Shown here: piece after piece, positions 44,125 to 52,685 of the stretch | Layout: each line of letters opens with the position of its first letter | Numbering within the stretch: the stretch's first letter is position 1 | Source: Streptomyces tirandamycinicus | GTDB lineage: Bacteria; Actinomycetota; Actinomycetes; Streptomycetales; Streptomycetaceae | DNA length: 64,000 nt | Direction: 5' to 3' | Assembly (NCBI RefSeq): GCF_003097515.1 | Contig: NZ_CP029188.1 | Span: 1,054,001 to 1,118,000, forward strand | Translations under genes and position numbers: made by a program | Notes under the pieces: model-generated | What the model was told of the DNA's origin: nothing | Database searches by the model: none | The model's input: only the letters and a program-made list of their open reading frames with translations

Positions 44125-44622
44125 ATGGACGAAAAGCCCCACCCTCGGCGGTCCGGAAAGTCCGTACGGGTTCTGCTCGCGGAGGAGCAGGGGACGAGCG
44201 GCGGCCTCGCGCTGCTGCTCGGGCTGGAAGCGGACATGACGGTCGTCGCGCAGGTGGCCGCGAGTGACGCCATCATCGACTCGGCGCTCGTCACCCGGCC
44301 CGATGTGGCGCTGCTGGACTGCGAACTGCCCGGCCTCGGCGGGCCGGAAGCGGCGGCGCTCCTCCGGGACGAGGTGCCCGACTGCCGGGTGCTGATCCTG
44401 ACCACGTACGCGAGGCCCGGGGCGCTGCGGCGGGCGATGGAGGCCGGGGCGGCGGGATTCCTCGTCAAGGACGGCCCGGTGGAGGAACTGGCGGACTCCA
44501 TTCGCCGGGTACTGCGCGGGGAGACGGTCGTCGATCCGGCCCTCGCGGCGGCGGCAGCGCGCACGGAACCGAGTCCGCCGGACGTGCGGGCCGCTCGGCG
44601 GGAGGGGAGCGCTCCGGGCTGA
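44125..44622 (+). CDS. Orphan response-regulator receiver domain, output domain lost
   Basis: A 165-residue protein. The receiver fold is complete: acidic pair E20-E21 (LLAEEQ), phospho-acceptor D65 (ALLDCELPG), T93/T94 (LILTTYARPG) and K115 (FLVKDGPVE). The domain is DesR/NarL-like, which normally continues into a LuxR helix-turn-helix, but here the frame stops after DPALAAAAARTEPSPPDVRA; no LuxR helix can be found downstream. So it lacks DNA binding. It may be a degraded regulator or act by protein contact. No sensor kinase gene is adjacent. Confidence 0.8.
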   Translation: MDEKPHPRRSGKSVRVLLAEEQGTSGGLALLLGLEADMTVVAQVAASDAIIDSALVTRPDVALLDCELPGLGGPEAAALLRDEVPDCRVLILTTYARPGALRRAMEAGAAGFLVKDGPVEELADSIRRVLRGETVVDPALAAAAARTEPSPPDVRAARREGSAPG

Positions 44623-44759
44623 CCCCGTACGGCCACCGCGCAGCCCGCACCGATCCCTGACGGGCGTACCACCCGTACCCGCACGCCCACCCACACCGAC
44701 GCCCGCACACGAACTCACACCGACACACGCGCGCCCGCACCCGCACCCGCCGGACGTGC

Positions 44760-46235
44760 TCAGGCCCGGCGCTCACGGTCCTTCGGCAGCCACAGCAGCA
44801 TCATCAGCACACAGCCGAACAGGATTGCCGTACCGGTCCTGAAGGCCAGGGCGTACCCGGCCGTCAGTGCCTCGGGGGCCATCGAGCCCCCGGTACGGGC
44901 CGCCGCCACCGTCGCGAGGACGGAGAGGCCGAGCGCCCCGCCCATCACCCGCGAGGTGTTGACCAGGCCGGAGACGAGGCCGGCGTCGCCCGGTGCGGCG
45001 CCCGAGGTGGCCAGGGAGGCGAGCGGCGTCCCCGCCAGCCCCGCGCCCGCCATCATCACGATGCCGGGGAGCATGATCCCGGTGACGTACGAGCCGTGCG
45101 CGTCCATGGTGGACTGCCAGCCGAAACCGGCCGCGGACACCAGCACTCCCAGCACGGCGACCCGGCGCGCGCCGGAGACGCGCATCAGCCGGGGGGCGAC
45201 CTTGGCGCCGAGGACGACCGCGAGCGAGCTGGGCATGAGGGCGAGCCCGGCGGCCAGCGGGCTGTAGTGCAGAACGTTCTGGGCGTAGAGCGTCATGAAG
45301 TACCACATGCAGAACATGGCGGCGCCGCACGTGAACATCGCCGCGTTCGCCGCCGCCACCGCCCGCATCCGGAACAGCTTCAGCGGCATGAGGGGCGCCG
45401 CCGTACGGGCCTCCACCGCGACGAACGCCCCGAGCAGCGCCAGCCCGGCGCCCAGTGGCAGCAGGGTCGCGGGATCGGTCCAGCCGTCCCGCTCGGTCTG
45501 CACGATGCCGTAGGCGAGCGTCGCGAGACCCGCCGTGACGAGCACCGCACCCGGCAGGTCCAGCCGGCGCCGCTCCCCCGCGCGGCTCTCGGCGAGCCAC
45601 CACGCGCCGAGGACGACGACGGCCGCACCGATGGGCACGTTGACCAGCAGGGTCCAGCGCCAGGACAGGGCCTCGGTGAGCACGCCTCCGACGAGTCCGC
45701 CCGCCGCGCCGCCACCAGCCCCGACCGCGGTCCAGGTGGCGATGGCCCGGGCCCGGGCAGGGCCCTCCGGCACGGCGGAGGTCAGCAGCGTCAGCGTCGA
45801 GGGGGCGAGGACGGCCGCGCCCAGACCCTGGCCGGCGCGCGCGGCGAGCAGTTGCCAGCCCTCCTGCGCGAGTCCGCCCGCCAGCGACGCGACGGTGAAC
45901 GCCCCGAGCCCCACCAGGAACATGCGTTTGCGCCCGTAGAGATCGCCCGCCCGTCCGCCGAGGAGCATGAACCCGGCGAGGACGATGGAGTACGCGTTGA
46001 CGACCCACTGCAGCCCGGCGGCGCTCAGCCCCAGGTCGGCCCGTATCGACGGCAGCGCGGTGTTGACGACCGATATGTCCAGCACCACGAGGAACTGCCC
46101 GGCGCAGGCCGCCAGCATCACCGCCCACATGCGCTGCCCGGCACCGCCGGTGCGCCCCGTGGCCGGCAGGGCGAGATCCGGGGTGCCGACGGGAGCGCGC
46201 TGGACGTGGGTCATGAGCGTCATACTCCCAGGCAC
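44760..46235 (-). CDS. DHA2-family (EmrB/QacA) MFS efflux transporter
   Basis: A 491-residue, 14-TM drug:H+ antiporter. LVVLDISVVNTALPSI is motif D1 of this family, RAGDLYGRKRMFLVG motif A, and ATWTAVGAGGGAAGGLVGGV motif C of exporters. It extrudes hydrophobic cations or antibiotics; the substrate is unknown. The GTG at 46235 is the longest start; ATG 46214 (MTHVQRAPVG), with GGGAG ten bases upstream, is at least as likely. It is transcribed in the same direction as the thiolase, whose stop is about 195 bp upstream of it, but is probably independent. Confidence 0.88.
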   Translation of the reverse strand: MPGSMTLMTHVQRAPVGTPDLALPATGRTGGAGQRMWAVMLAACAGQFLVVLDISVVNTALPSIRADLGLSAAGLQWVVNAYSIVLAGFMLLGGRAGDLYGRKRMFLVGLGAFTVASLAGGLAQEGWQLLAARAGQGLGAAVLAPSTLTLLTSAVPEGPARARAIATWTAVGAGGGAAGGLVGGVLTEALSWRWTLLVNVPIGAAVVVLGAWWLAESRAGERRRLDLPGAVLVTAGLATLAYGIVQTERDGWTDPATLLPLGAGLALLGAFVAVEARTAAPLMPLKLFRMRAVAAANAAMFTCGAAMFCMWYFMTLYAQNVLHYSPLAAGLALMPSSLAVVLGAKVAPRLMRVSGARRVAVLGVLVSAAGFGWQSTMDAHGSYVTGIMLPGIVMMAGAGLAGTPLASLATSGAAPGDAGLVSGLVNTSRVMGGALGLSVLATVAAARTGGSMAPEALTAGYALAFRTGTAILFGCVLMMLLWLPKDRERRA

Positions 46236-46430
46236 CTGTTCGTCCGTACATCCTGATTTCGACGGACGGGACCCGGGCCCCTGGTCCTAGGACCGCCACG
46301 CGTCCGGTGCGCGCCGTGCCGTGCCCGCCCCGGTACCGCTCGCGCTCACCACGGGTGCGCCTCGGCGCCCGCTCTCCGCACCGGCGCCGGCACCAGCCGG
46401 GCGCCGCACCGGCCCCGGCCGTGCGGCCCC

Positions 46431-47621
46431 TCACCCCTTCCGCAGCACCGTCACCACCGCCGCGCCCCCCAGCCCGATGTTGTGCGCGAGCCCGGTGCGC
46501 GCGCCGGGGACCTGGCGCGGACCCGCCTCGCCGCGGAGCTGCCAGGTGAGTTCGGCGACCTGGGCGAGGCCCGTCGCGCCCAGCGGGTGGCCCTTGGAGA
46601 TCAGCCCGCCCGACGGGTTGACCACCCACCGGCCCCCGTACGTCGTCGCCCCGGACTCCACGAGCTTGCCGGACCCGCCGTGCGGGCACATGCCGAGCGC
46701 CTCGTACGTCAGCAACTCGTTGATCGAGAAGCAGTCGTGCAGCTCGACGACGTCGACGTCCTCGACGCCGAGACCGGACGCCTCGAACGCCCGGCGGGCC
46801 GCGGCCCGGGACATGGGCACGCCGACGACGTCGACGCAGGAGCCCGAGGCGAAGGACTCGGCGGTGTCGGTGGCCATCGCCTGCCCGGCGATCTCGACGG
46901 CCCTGTCGTGGAGGCCGTGTGCGACGACGAACCGTTCGGAGGCGACGACGGCCGCGGCGGCGCCGTCGGAGGTCGGCGAGCACTGCAGGCGGGTGAGCGG
47001 CCGGTGGACGGTCCGGTCGGCGAGGATCTCGTCCACCTCGTACACCTCGCGGAACTGGGCGTACGGGTTGGCGGCGGAGTGCCGGTGGTTCTTGGCGGCC
47101 ACGGCGGCGAGCTGCCGCTCGGTGGTGCCGTGGCGCTCCATGTGCTCGCGGGCCGCGTTGCCGAAGATCTGGGCGGTGGGCGGGGTCCGCTCGAAGCCGT
47201 GGGCGGCGGCCATGATCCCGTAGTGCCGGGCCACGGGTGAGGCGGCGAAGTCCCCGCCGTCCGCTCCCCCGCCGAGCGCCCCCTTCTTCATCTGCTCGAA
47301 GCCCAGGGCCAGTACGCAGTCGCTCAGCCCGCCCTCGACGAACTGCCGCGCCATCATCAGCGCCGTGGAGCCGGTGGCGCAGTTGTTGCTGACGTTGTAG
47401 ACGGGCACTCCGGTGAGGCCGAGTTCGTACACGGCGCGCTGCCCGGCCGTGGAGGGCTGGAAGCAGTAGCCGACCGGGACCTGCTGGACGAGTTCGTACG
47501 GGATGCCGGCGTCGGCGAGGGCCGCGGCGCCGGCCTCCTTCGCCATGTCCGGGTAGCGCCAGTCCCTTGACTCGGGTTTCTCGAACTTCGTCATCCCGAC
47601 GCCGACGATGTAGCTCTTCAC
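46431..47621 (-). CDS. Thiolase / SCPx-type lipid-transfer protein
   Basis: A 396-residue thiolase-fold enzyme. The nucleophilic cysteine is C81 (VSNNCATGST); VELHDCFSINE and GHPLGATGLAQ (His345 region) carry the remaining catalytic histidines. This branch, annotated lipid-transfer protein or SCP2-thiolase, performs thiolytic cleavage in branched-chain and sterol side-chain beta-oxidation. In many actinobacteria it is paired with a DUF35 OB-fold protein, not found here. The ATG at 47621 has GGAGG ten bases upstream. KstR-type and CTGACG-type palindromes lie ~400 bp upstream. Confidence 0.9.
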   Translation of the reverse strand: MKSYIVGVGMTKFEKPESRDWRYPDMAKEAGAAALADAGIPYELVQQVPVGYCFQPSTAGQRAVYELGLTGVPVYNVSNNCATGSTALMMARQFVEGGLSDCVLALGFEQMKKGALGGGADGGDFAASPVARHYGIMAAAHGFERTPPTAQIFGNAAREHMERHGTTERQLAAVAAKNHRHSAANPYAQFREVYEVDEILADRTVHRPLTRLQCSPTSDGAAAAVVASERFVVAHGLHDRAVEIAGQAMATDTAESFASGSCVDVVGVPMSRAAARRAFEASGLGVEDVDVVELHDCFSINELLTYEALGMCPHGGSGKLVESGATTYGGRWVVNPSGGLISKGHPLGATGLAQVAELTWQLRGEAGPRQVPGARTGLAHNIGLGGAAVVTVLRKG

Positions 47622-48013
47622 CGGAGGAACTCCTTCGGTCTCGATACGGCCGGTCTCGATACGGCCGGCCCCGGAGCGGGCCCCCTCCGGGCGCGACCCC
47701 TCCCCGGAGGGCCCGACCCGGGCGGGACGGCCCCGGCAGGTCGGTTCCCGGGCCGGACGGCCCCTGCCAGGCCGCCGCGGGAGGCCCGAGAGGCCCGGGT
47801 CGGTCCCGGCCGGGCACCCGGGTCGCCGCCGGGGTGGCGCAGGCGTGCGGGCGCCCGGCGACCACGTCGGGCCCTTGGCGGTACGGAGCGCGCGCCGGCG
47901 GTACCCGGGGTCCGCGAGAGCGCGCTGGTCGTGAGTGGCCGCCGCGATGCTTCCCCTCCCCGTGGAGCGGAAGGACCGCGACGCGGCGGCGGCAGCCCCA
48001 CGGAGCGGGATAG
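47622..48013. other. About 390-bp 5' region of the thiolase gene
   Basis: Non-coding as far as I can see: an open minus-strand frame here is Pro/Arg/Gly-rich and unconvincing. Holds two copies of ggtctcgatacggcc (47637, 47652). If transcription starts near the operators, this is a long leader, or a small gene has decayed. Confidence 0.45.
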
Positions 48014-48027
48014 TAGAACACGTTTCA
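48014..48027. promoter_or_regulatory. KstR-type palindrome before thiolase
   Basis: TAGAACACGTTTCA fits TnnAACnnGTTnnA. On the minus strand TACTAT (48015-48010) may be the -10 box, with TTCCGT 17 bp further upstream, so the site would overlap the promoter. Confidence 0.65.
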
Positions 48028-48029
48028 AT

Positions 48030-48044
48030 CTGACGGAAGGTCAG
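48030..48044. promoter_or_regulatory. CTGACGGAAGGTCAG palindrome, copy 2
   Basis: 14 of 15 bases match copy 1 at 43882; the dyad extends as TCTGAC-GGAAG-GTCAGA (48029-48045). It sits 2 bp from the KstR-type site, over the presumed -35 of the thiolase promoter. Confidence 0.75.
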
Positions 48045-48245
48045 AAGAGCCGCTGAATCGCACCGGCCGCGCGGGACGGGAAGTGTCCTGTGGCCGATCT
48101 CCGACGGCTTGCCGGCCCGCCTCGACGAGCAGGCCGGCTGACTCTGCCTCTCCGGCGGGCCGGGGAGCCACCCCTCCGTCCACTGGACAGGTTGATCCCG
48201 TTAGGTTTGCCCCGTTCAATCAGGGTGATCGAGCAGGTGAGGCAC

Positions 48246-48761
48246 ATGGCAGCACTCGAAGCGTTGAAGCAGCTACTCGGCATGCCGTTGCCACGTCGGT
48301 GGTCACCCGACGATTGGACCGAGGTCGAGAGCTATGTGGGGTCACCCATGCCGAGCGACTTCAAGGCATTCCTGGACACCTACGGCACCGGCGTGATTGC
48401 CGAAGAGCTTGTGGTCTTCCACCCCCACGGCTCCAGCCCGCTGCTGGAGCGCATGCGCCGCATCCACGAGAGCTTCGCCGGCTCGCGCGAACGCCGCCCG
48501 GACGACTTCCCGCACCCGTTCCACCCCGAGCCGGGCGGCTTGATCTCCTGGGGCTACGACTATGGCGGCGACGAGCACTTCTTCCTGCCCTGCAACCCGG
48601 ATCCAGACCGCTGGACGATCGTCACCATGGCTCACGAAGAGGGATGCGCGACCTTCGACGGCTCGTTCACCGAGTTCATCACGGCGTTCATGGAACGGCT
48701 CGAGTTCATGGACGAAGACGGCAACATCGGTCCGGCTGTCCCCAGCTTCGAATCCTGCTGA
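48246..48761 (+). CDS. SMI1/KNR4 (SUKH) family protein
   Basis: A 171-residue cytosolic protein. WTEVESYVGSPMPSDFKAFL at about residues 25-44 is the SUKH start (typically 'lG..LP.dfr.fL..yngg'), followed by TYGTGVIAEELVVFHP and EPGGLISWGYDYGGDEHFFL. SUKH domains serve mostly as immunity proteins against contact-dependent or polymorphic toxins. No toxin gene lies beside it; a decayed transporter follows. ATG 48246 chosen; a GTG at 48228 is possible. Confidence 0.85.
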   Translation: MAALEALKQLLGMPLPRRWSPDDWTEVESYVGSPMPSDFKAFLDTYGTGVIAEELVVFHPHGSSPLLERMRRIHESFAGSRERRPDDFPHPFHPEPGGLISWGYDYGGDEHFFLPCNPDPDRWTIVTMAHEEGCATFDGSFTEFITAFMERLEFMDEDGNIGPAVPSFESC

Positions 48762-48800
48762 CGGACCGCCACTCATCACTGCGGGATCGTCGTACTGGCG

Positions 48801-49080
48801 TTGACGACGAGCCCCGCATATCAGAGGGGCGCCCTGTCGTTCGCGCCGGGTAGCACGCTGATCGCACGGGTCCTGTGCGAGGCCGCGGAAGCCCCCGCCA
48901 TGGCCGGGTCGTATGCGACCGTGGCACTCGACGTCGGCGCCGCCGTCCGCCCCCTCGTCGCCGCAACCACCCTGGGTACCGCGGTCGGGAACCTCGGGCC
49001 GCTGTGGGCGAGCGGGCTCCTGGTCGCCGTCGCGCTGCTCGTCGCGTTCGCCTTCCGCACCGTGATCGCGGGTGGCCGAA
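48801..49080 (+). pseudogene. C-terminal remnant of a Cml/Cmx-type MFS exporter
   Basis: GALSFAPGSTLIARVLCEAA, PAMAGSYATVALDVGAAV and NLGPLWASGLLVAVALLVA read like the last three helices of chloramphenicol-exporter-type MFS proteins (Cmx/CmlR/AraJ). No N-terminal two-thirds are present; upstream is the SUKH gene. Downstream of about 49080 the frame stays open but becomes low-complexity. I regard it as a fragment left by a deletion. Confidence 0.65.
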
Positions 49081-49247
49081 GCACCGGGATGCCCGGTGAC
49101 ACATGCGAACGCCCCCTCGAGTGTCGAGGGACGCCGAAGGCTCAGCGAACGCCGCCGCAGTCGTCCCACCGCCCCCGTGGCCGCCGAGTCCGGCGTCTTT
49201 CGCGCCCGTCCGCAGCTGCCCGCCCGGAGCGGCACGGGGAGCGCGCC

Positions 49248-49529
49248 TCAGACCGGGAACGAGAACGCCCTGCCGCCGCCCTCCTTGACCGCTTCCACCG
49301 CCGCCTGGTGCACGGCCCGCCCCACGTCCTCGTCGTCGGCGGGCACGGGGCTGCCCTGCACGGCGTACCAGTCGGTCGCCCCGGTGTGCTGGACGGTCAC
49401 CTGCGCCAGGCCGTCGATCCAGGTGGTGTGGACGGTCACGTCGCCCGTGATGGGACCACCCTCCGTGGTCAGAACCCCGCCGGTGCCGGCGATGATCCCC
49501 TGAGTGGTCCACGTCGCCCAGGTGTCCAT
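49248..49529 (-). CDS. Small conserved protein, 93 aa, unknown function
   Basis: MDTWATWTTQGIIAGTGGVL, then GPITGDVTVHTTWIDGLAQV, HTGATDWYAVQGSPV and EDVGRAVHQAAVEAVKEGGG. Beta-rich with a C-terminal helix, no signal peptide. The ATG at 49529 has GGAGG four bases upstream. Minus-strand frames upstream of it read through the 44-bp repeat and are not credible. Function unknown. Confidence 0.65.
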   Translation of the reverse strand: MDTWATWTTQGIIAGTGGVLTTEGGPITGDVTVHTTWIDGLAQVTVQHTGATDWYAVQGSPVPADDEDVGRAVHQAAVEAVKEGGGRAFSFPV

Positions 49530-49663
49530 GGCGCCTCCGCAGCAGTCGTCGTCCCGGGCGGTCGCCGGGCAGCTCTCGTGCGTGTGTCCATCGTGTCCCC
49601 AATCCGGGCGGAGCACCCGTCGGCGCCGGACCCGATCCGGCACGGCAGCCGCGGCGCGCACCA

Positions 49664-49885
49664 CCGCAGCCGCATCGCGCACCACCCGCACCCGCCACCG
49701 CCCACCACCGCAGCCGCATCGCGCACCACCCGCACCCGCCACCGCCCACCACCGCAGCCGCATCGCGCACCACCCGCACCCGCCACCGCCCACCACCGCA
49801 GCCGCCTCACCCACCACCCGAGCCCGACACCGCCGACCACCGCAGCCGCCTCACCCACCACCCGCACCCGCCGGCACCCACCGCC
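49664..49885. repeat. 44-bp tandem repeat (minisatellite), five copies
   Basis: The unit begins ccgcagccgcatcgcgcacc and restarts at 49664, 49708, 49752, 49796 and 49840. The first three copies are essentially identical; the last two vary (gcctcacccacca). The array is C-rich on the plus strand and lies in the divergent gap before the methyltransferase. Period 44 is not a multiple of three, so it is not a protein repeat. There are no spacers, so it is not a CRISPR. Confidence 0.92.
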
Positions 49886-49901
49886 CGCGCCTACCATGTG
49901 A

Positions 49902-50594
<693 letters not shown>

Positions 50595-50626
50595 GGTACC
50601 GCCCGGTCATCCCCTAGCATCGCGAC

Positions 50627-51631
50627 GTGCCGTACGACCTGAACCCGCAGCCCGCCCCGCAGCACCGGCCCCACCGCCTCGCGCCGCGTGCCCGGGACCA
50701 CGGCGGAGCCGGACCGACGACCGCCGCGCTGACGGTACTGCCGGCCGTGATGGCTCTGGCGGCACTGACGCTCGCCGGCTGCGGCGGTTCGGGCGGTCCC
50801 GGCGCCGCTCCCGCGCCCGGCGGCCCGGAGGGGGCCGACGCCACCCCGTCCACCGCGGCCTCCGGTCCCTCCCCCACGGCAGGCGGGGACGGGGCCCCCG
50901 CGGGCCGGGACGTTCCGGCGCCGTCCCGGGACGCCAAGCCGGCCGGCCCCGGCGGGGGGCCGCTCGCGGGGAAGGTCGTGGTGATCGACCCGGGCCACAA
51001 CCCCGGGAACTTCCGCCACCCCCGCGAGATCAGCCGGCTCGTGGACATCGGCACGAACCGCAAGGAGTGCGACACCACGGGCACGGCCACCGACGACGGT
51101 TACACCGAGGCCGCATTCAACCTCGATGTCGCACGTCGTCTTCGCACCCTGCTGGAGAAGCAGGGTGCGACGGTGCGGTTCACCCAGGACGACGACCGGC
51201 CGTTCGGTCCCTGCGTGGACGAGCGGGCCCGCATCGGCAACAGGGCCGCCGCCGACGCGGCGGTGTCCATCCACGCCGACGGATCGGGCAGCGGCAACCG
51301 CGGCTTCCATGTGATCCACCCCGCGCCGGTCGAGCGCGGTGCCGCCGACACCGCGAAGATCGTCGGCCCGTCACGTGAACTGGCCGAGCGCATCGCCGGG
51401 CAGTTCGTGCGGGCCACGGGCAGCGCGCCCGCCGAATACGTCGGCGGCGGGACCGGGTTGCACGAGCGAGGCGACCTCGGCGGATTGAATCTGTCGACCG
51501 TCCCCAAGGTGTTCGTCGAGTGCGGGAACATGCGCGACGCGAAGGACGCGGCCCTGCTGAAGAGTTCGCGATGGCGTCAGCAGGCGGCCCAGGGGATCGC
51601 CGAAGGCATCAGCACCTACCTCCGGGGGTAG
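50627..51631 (+). CDS. N-acetylmuramoyl-L-alanine amidase lipoprotein (Amidase_3)
   Basis: A 334-residue cell-wall hydrolase that cuts the amide between MurNAc and the stem peptide. After a ~35-residue N-terminal tail a hydrophobic stretch ends in a lipobox (ALTLAGC, about C46). A Pro/Gly/Ala linker leads to the Amidase_3 domain: VVIDPGHNPG (first zinc His), a glutamate in DGYTEAAFNLDVA, AVSIHADGSG (second His), and VFVECGNMRD (catalytic Glu). GTG start at 50627. Active outside the membrane. Confidence 0.92.
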   Translation: MPYDLNPQPAPQHRPHRLAPRARDHGGAGPTTAALTVLPAVMALAALTLAGCGGSGGPGAAPAPGGPEGADATPSTAASGPSPTAGGDGAPAGRDVPAPSRDAKPAGPGGGPLAGKVVVIDPGHNPGNFRHPREISRLVDIGTNRKECDTTGTATDDGYTEAAFNLDVARRLRTLLEKQGATVRFTQDDDRPFGPCVDERARIGNRAAADAAVSIHADGSGSGNRGFHVIHPAPVERGAADTAKIVGPSRELAERIAGQFVRATGSAPAEYVGGGTGLHERGDLGGLNLSTVPKVFVECGNMRDAKDAALLKSSRWRQQAAQGIAEGISTYLRG

Positions 51632-51794
51632 ACCGGGCAGGCGATAGATTCGTCTCCCGCCTGCGACGGGGGTCGCACGCCGGTCCGCACGGGCACCCGT
51701 ACGATGGGGCCACCCCCGAGCTTCCGCGCCGTGCACCGCCGACCGGCGGCGTCGACGACCGCCACGACGAGACGCAACCGACTAAGGACTACAC

Positions 51795-52565
51795 GTGAAC
51801 ATCCGCTCCCTCACTCGAGGCGATGGCGTGGTGATCGGAGCAGCGGTGGTGCTGTTCATCGCCTCGTTCCTCGACTTCCTCAGCGTCGACTGCCCGAGCG
51901 GCGTCGACTGTCCGGTGCCGAACGCCTGGGACTCGCTGGGCACGGTGATGTCCGTCTATCTCGGCGGGATCATCGCCGCGGGGCTGGTCGTCGCCGGGCG
52001 CGCCATGCCGGGGCGCAAGGTCGTGGGCCTGGACGTCGCGCAGTTCGGCGTGGCCCTGAGCATCTTCGCGCTCTGGACGATCGTCTGGACGGTCATCGAC
52101 ATCGCGGGCAACGCCGGCGCCGGGGCGATCCTCGGCCTGCTCGGCACCCTGCTGCTGGCCGCCGGTGCGATCGCCACCCCGCTGGTCCCCGCGCTCAAGG
52201 CCCCTCTGATCGGCGCGCCCAGGCCGCAGTCCCCGCAGCCCTACGGCGCCCAGCCGCAGGGCGGTTACGGGTACCCCGGCGCCCAGCAGCAGCCGTACGG
52301 CCAGCACGGTCAGCAGCAGCCCTACGGGGGCCAGCAGGCCCGGCCGCAGGGCGGCGGCCCGGCGCAGGAGTTCTCGCCGTTCTGGTTCGCGGTGCCGGTG
52401 GCCCGGCCGCTGTACGCGGAGGACGGCTCCCCGGCGCCGATCGCCGAACTGGCGCCCGGCACCTGGTACCTCGCGGTCGACCAGCGCGGCCCGGCCCTGG
52501 TGGCGCAGACCCAGGACGGCCGGCGCGGCGTACTGCAGGACACCAGCGGTATCCAGCGCGGCTGA
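51795..52565 (+). CDS. Membrane protein with Gln/Pro/Gly-rich tail (DUF5336-like)
   Basis: A 256-residue protein with four transmembrane helices (VVIGAAVVLFIASFLDFL, VMSVYLGGIIAAGLVVAG, FGVALSIFALWTIVWTVI, GAILGLLGTLLLAAGAIA), then a ~60-residue tail with repeated QQPYGxQ units (AQQQPYGQHGQQQPYGGQQ), and a small C-terminal globular part ending GVLQDTSGIQRG. Related actinobacterial proteins are of unknown function. GTG start at 51795, preceded by AAGGA. Confidence 0.75.
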   Translation: MNIRSLTRGDGVVIGAAVVLFIASFLDFLSVDCPSGVDCPVPNAWDSLGTVMSVYLGGIIAAGLVVAGRAMPGRKVVGLDVAQFGVALSIFALWTIVWTVIDIAGNAGAGAILGLLGTLLLAAGAIATPLVPALKAPLIGAPRPQSPQPYGAQPQGGYGYPGAQQQPYGQHGQQQPYGGQQARPQGGGPAQEFSPFWFAVPVARPLYAEDGSPAPIAELAPGTWYLAVDQRGPALVAQTQDGRRGVLQDTSGIQRG

Positions 52566-52646
52566 CTCCGGCCGTCCGGCGCGCAGCGCGGCCCCTCGCC
52601 CTTCCGGGCGGGGGGCCGCTGCCGTACAGTCGCCCACGCACCGAAA

Positions 52647-52661
52647 CTGACGCATCGTCAG
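52647..52661. promoter_or_regulatory. CTGACGCATCGTCAG palindrome, copy 3
   Basis: A perfect 6+3+6 inverted repeat ending 25 bp before the LLM oxidoreductase start. TACAGT (52625-52630) upstream could be its -10 box, so the site would lie just after the transcription start, a repressor position. Confidence 0.8.
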
Positions 52662-52685
52662 CGATGTCGGAGAGGGGCTGGGGTC

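Noticed and set aside
47618..48028. A 136-codon minus-strand frame upstream of thiolase
   Set aside because: Pro/Arg/Gly-rich, no ribosome-binding site, overlaps operators; not credible as a protein.
49664..49885. Array resembling a CRISPR
   Set aside because: Repeats are contiguous with a 44-bp period and no unique spacers, and there are no cas genes.
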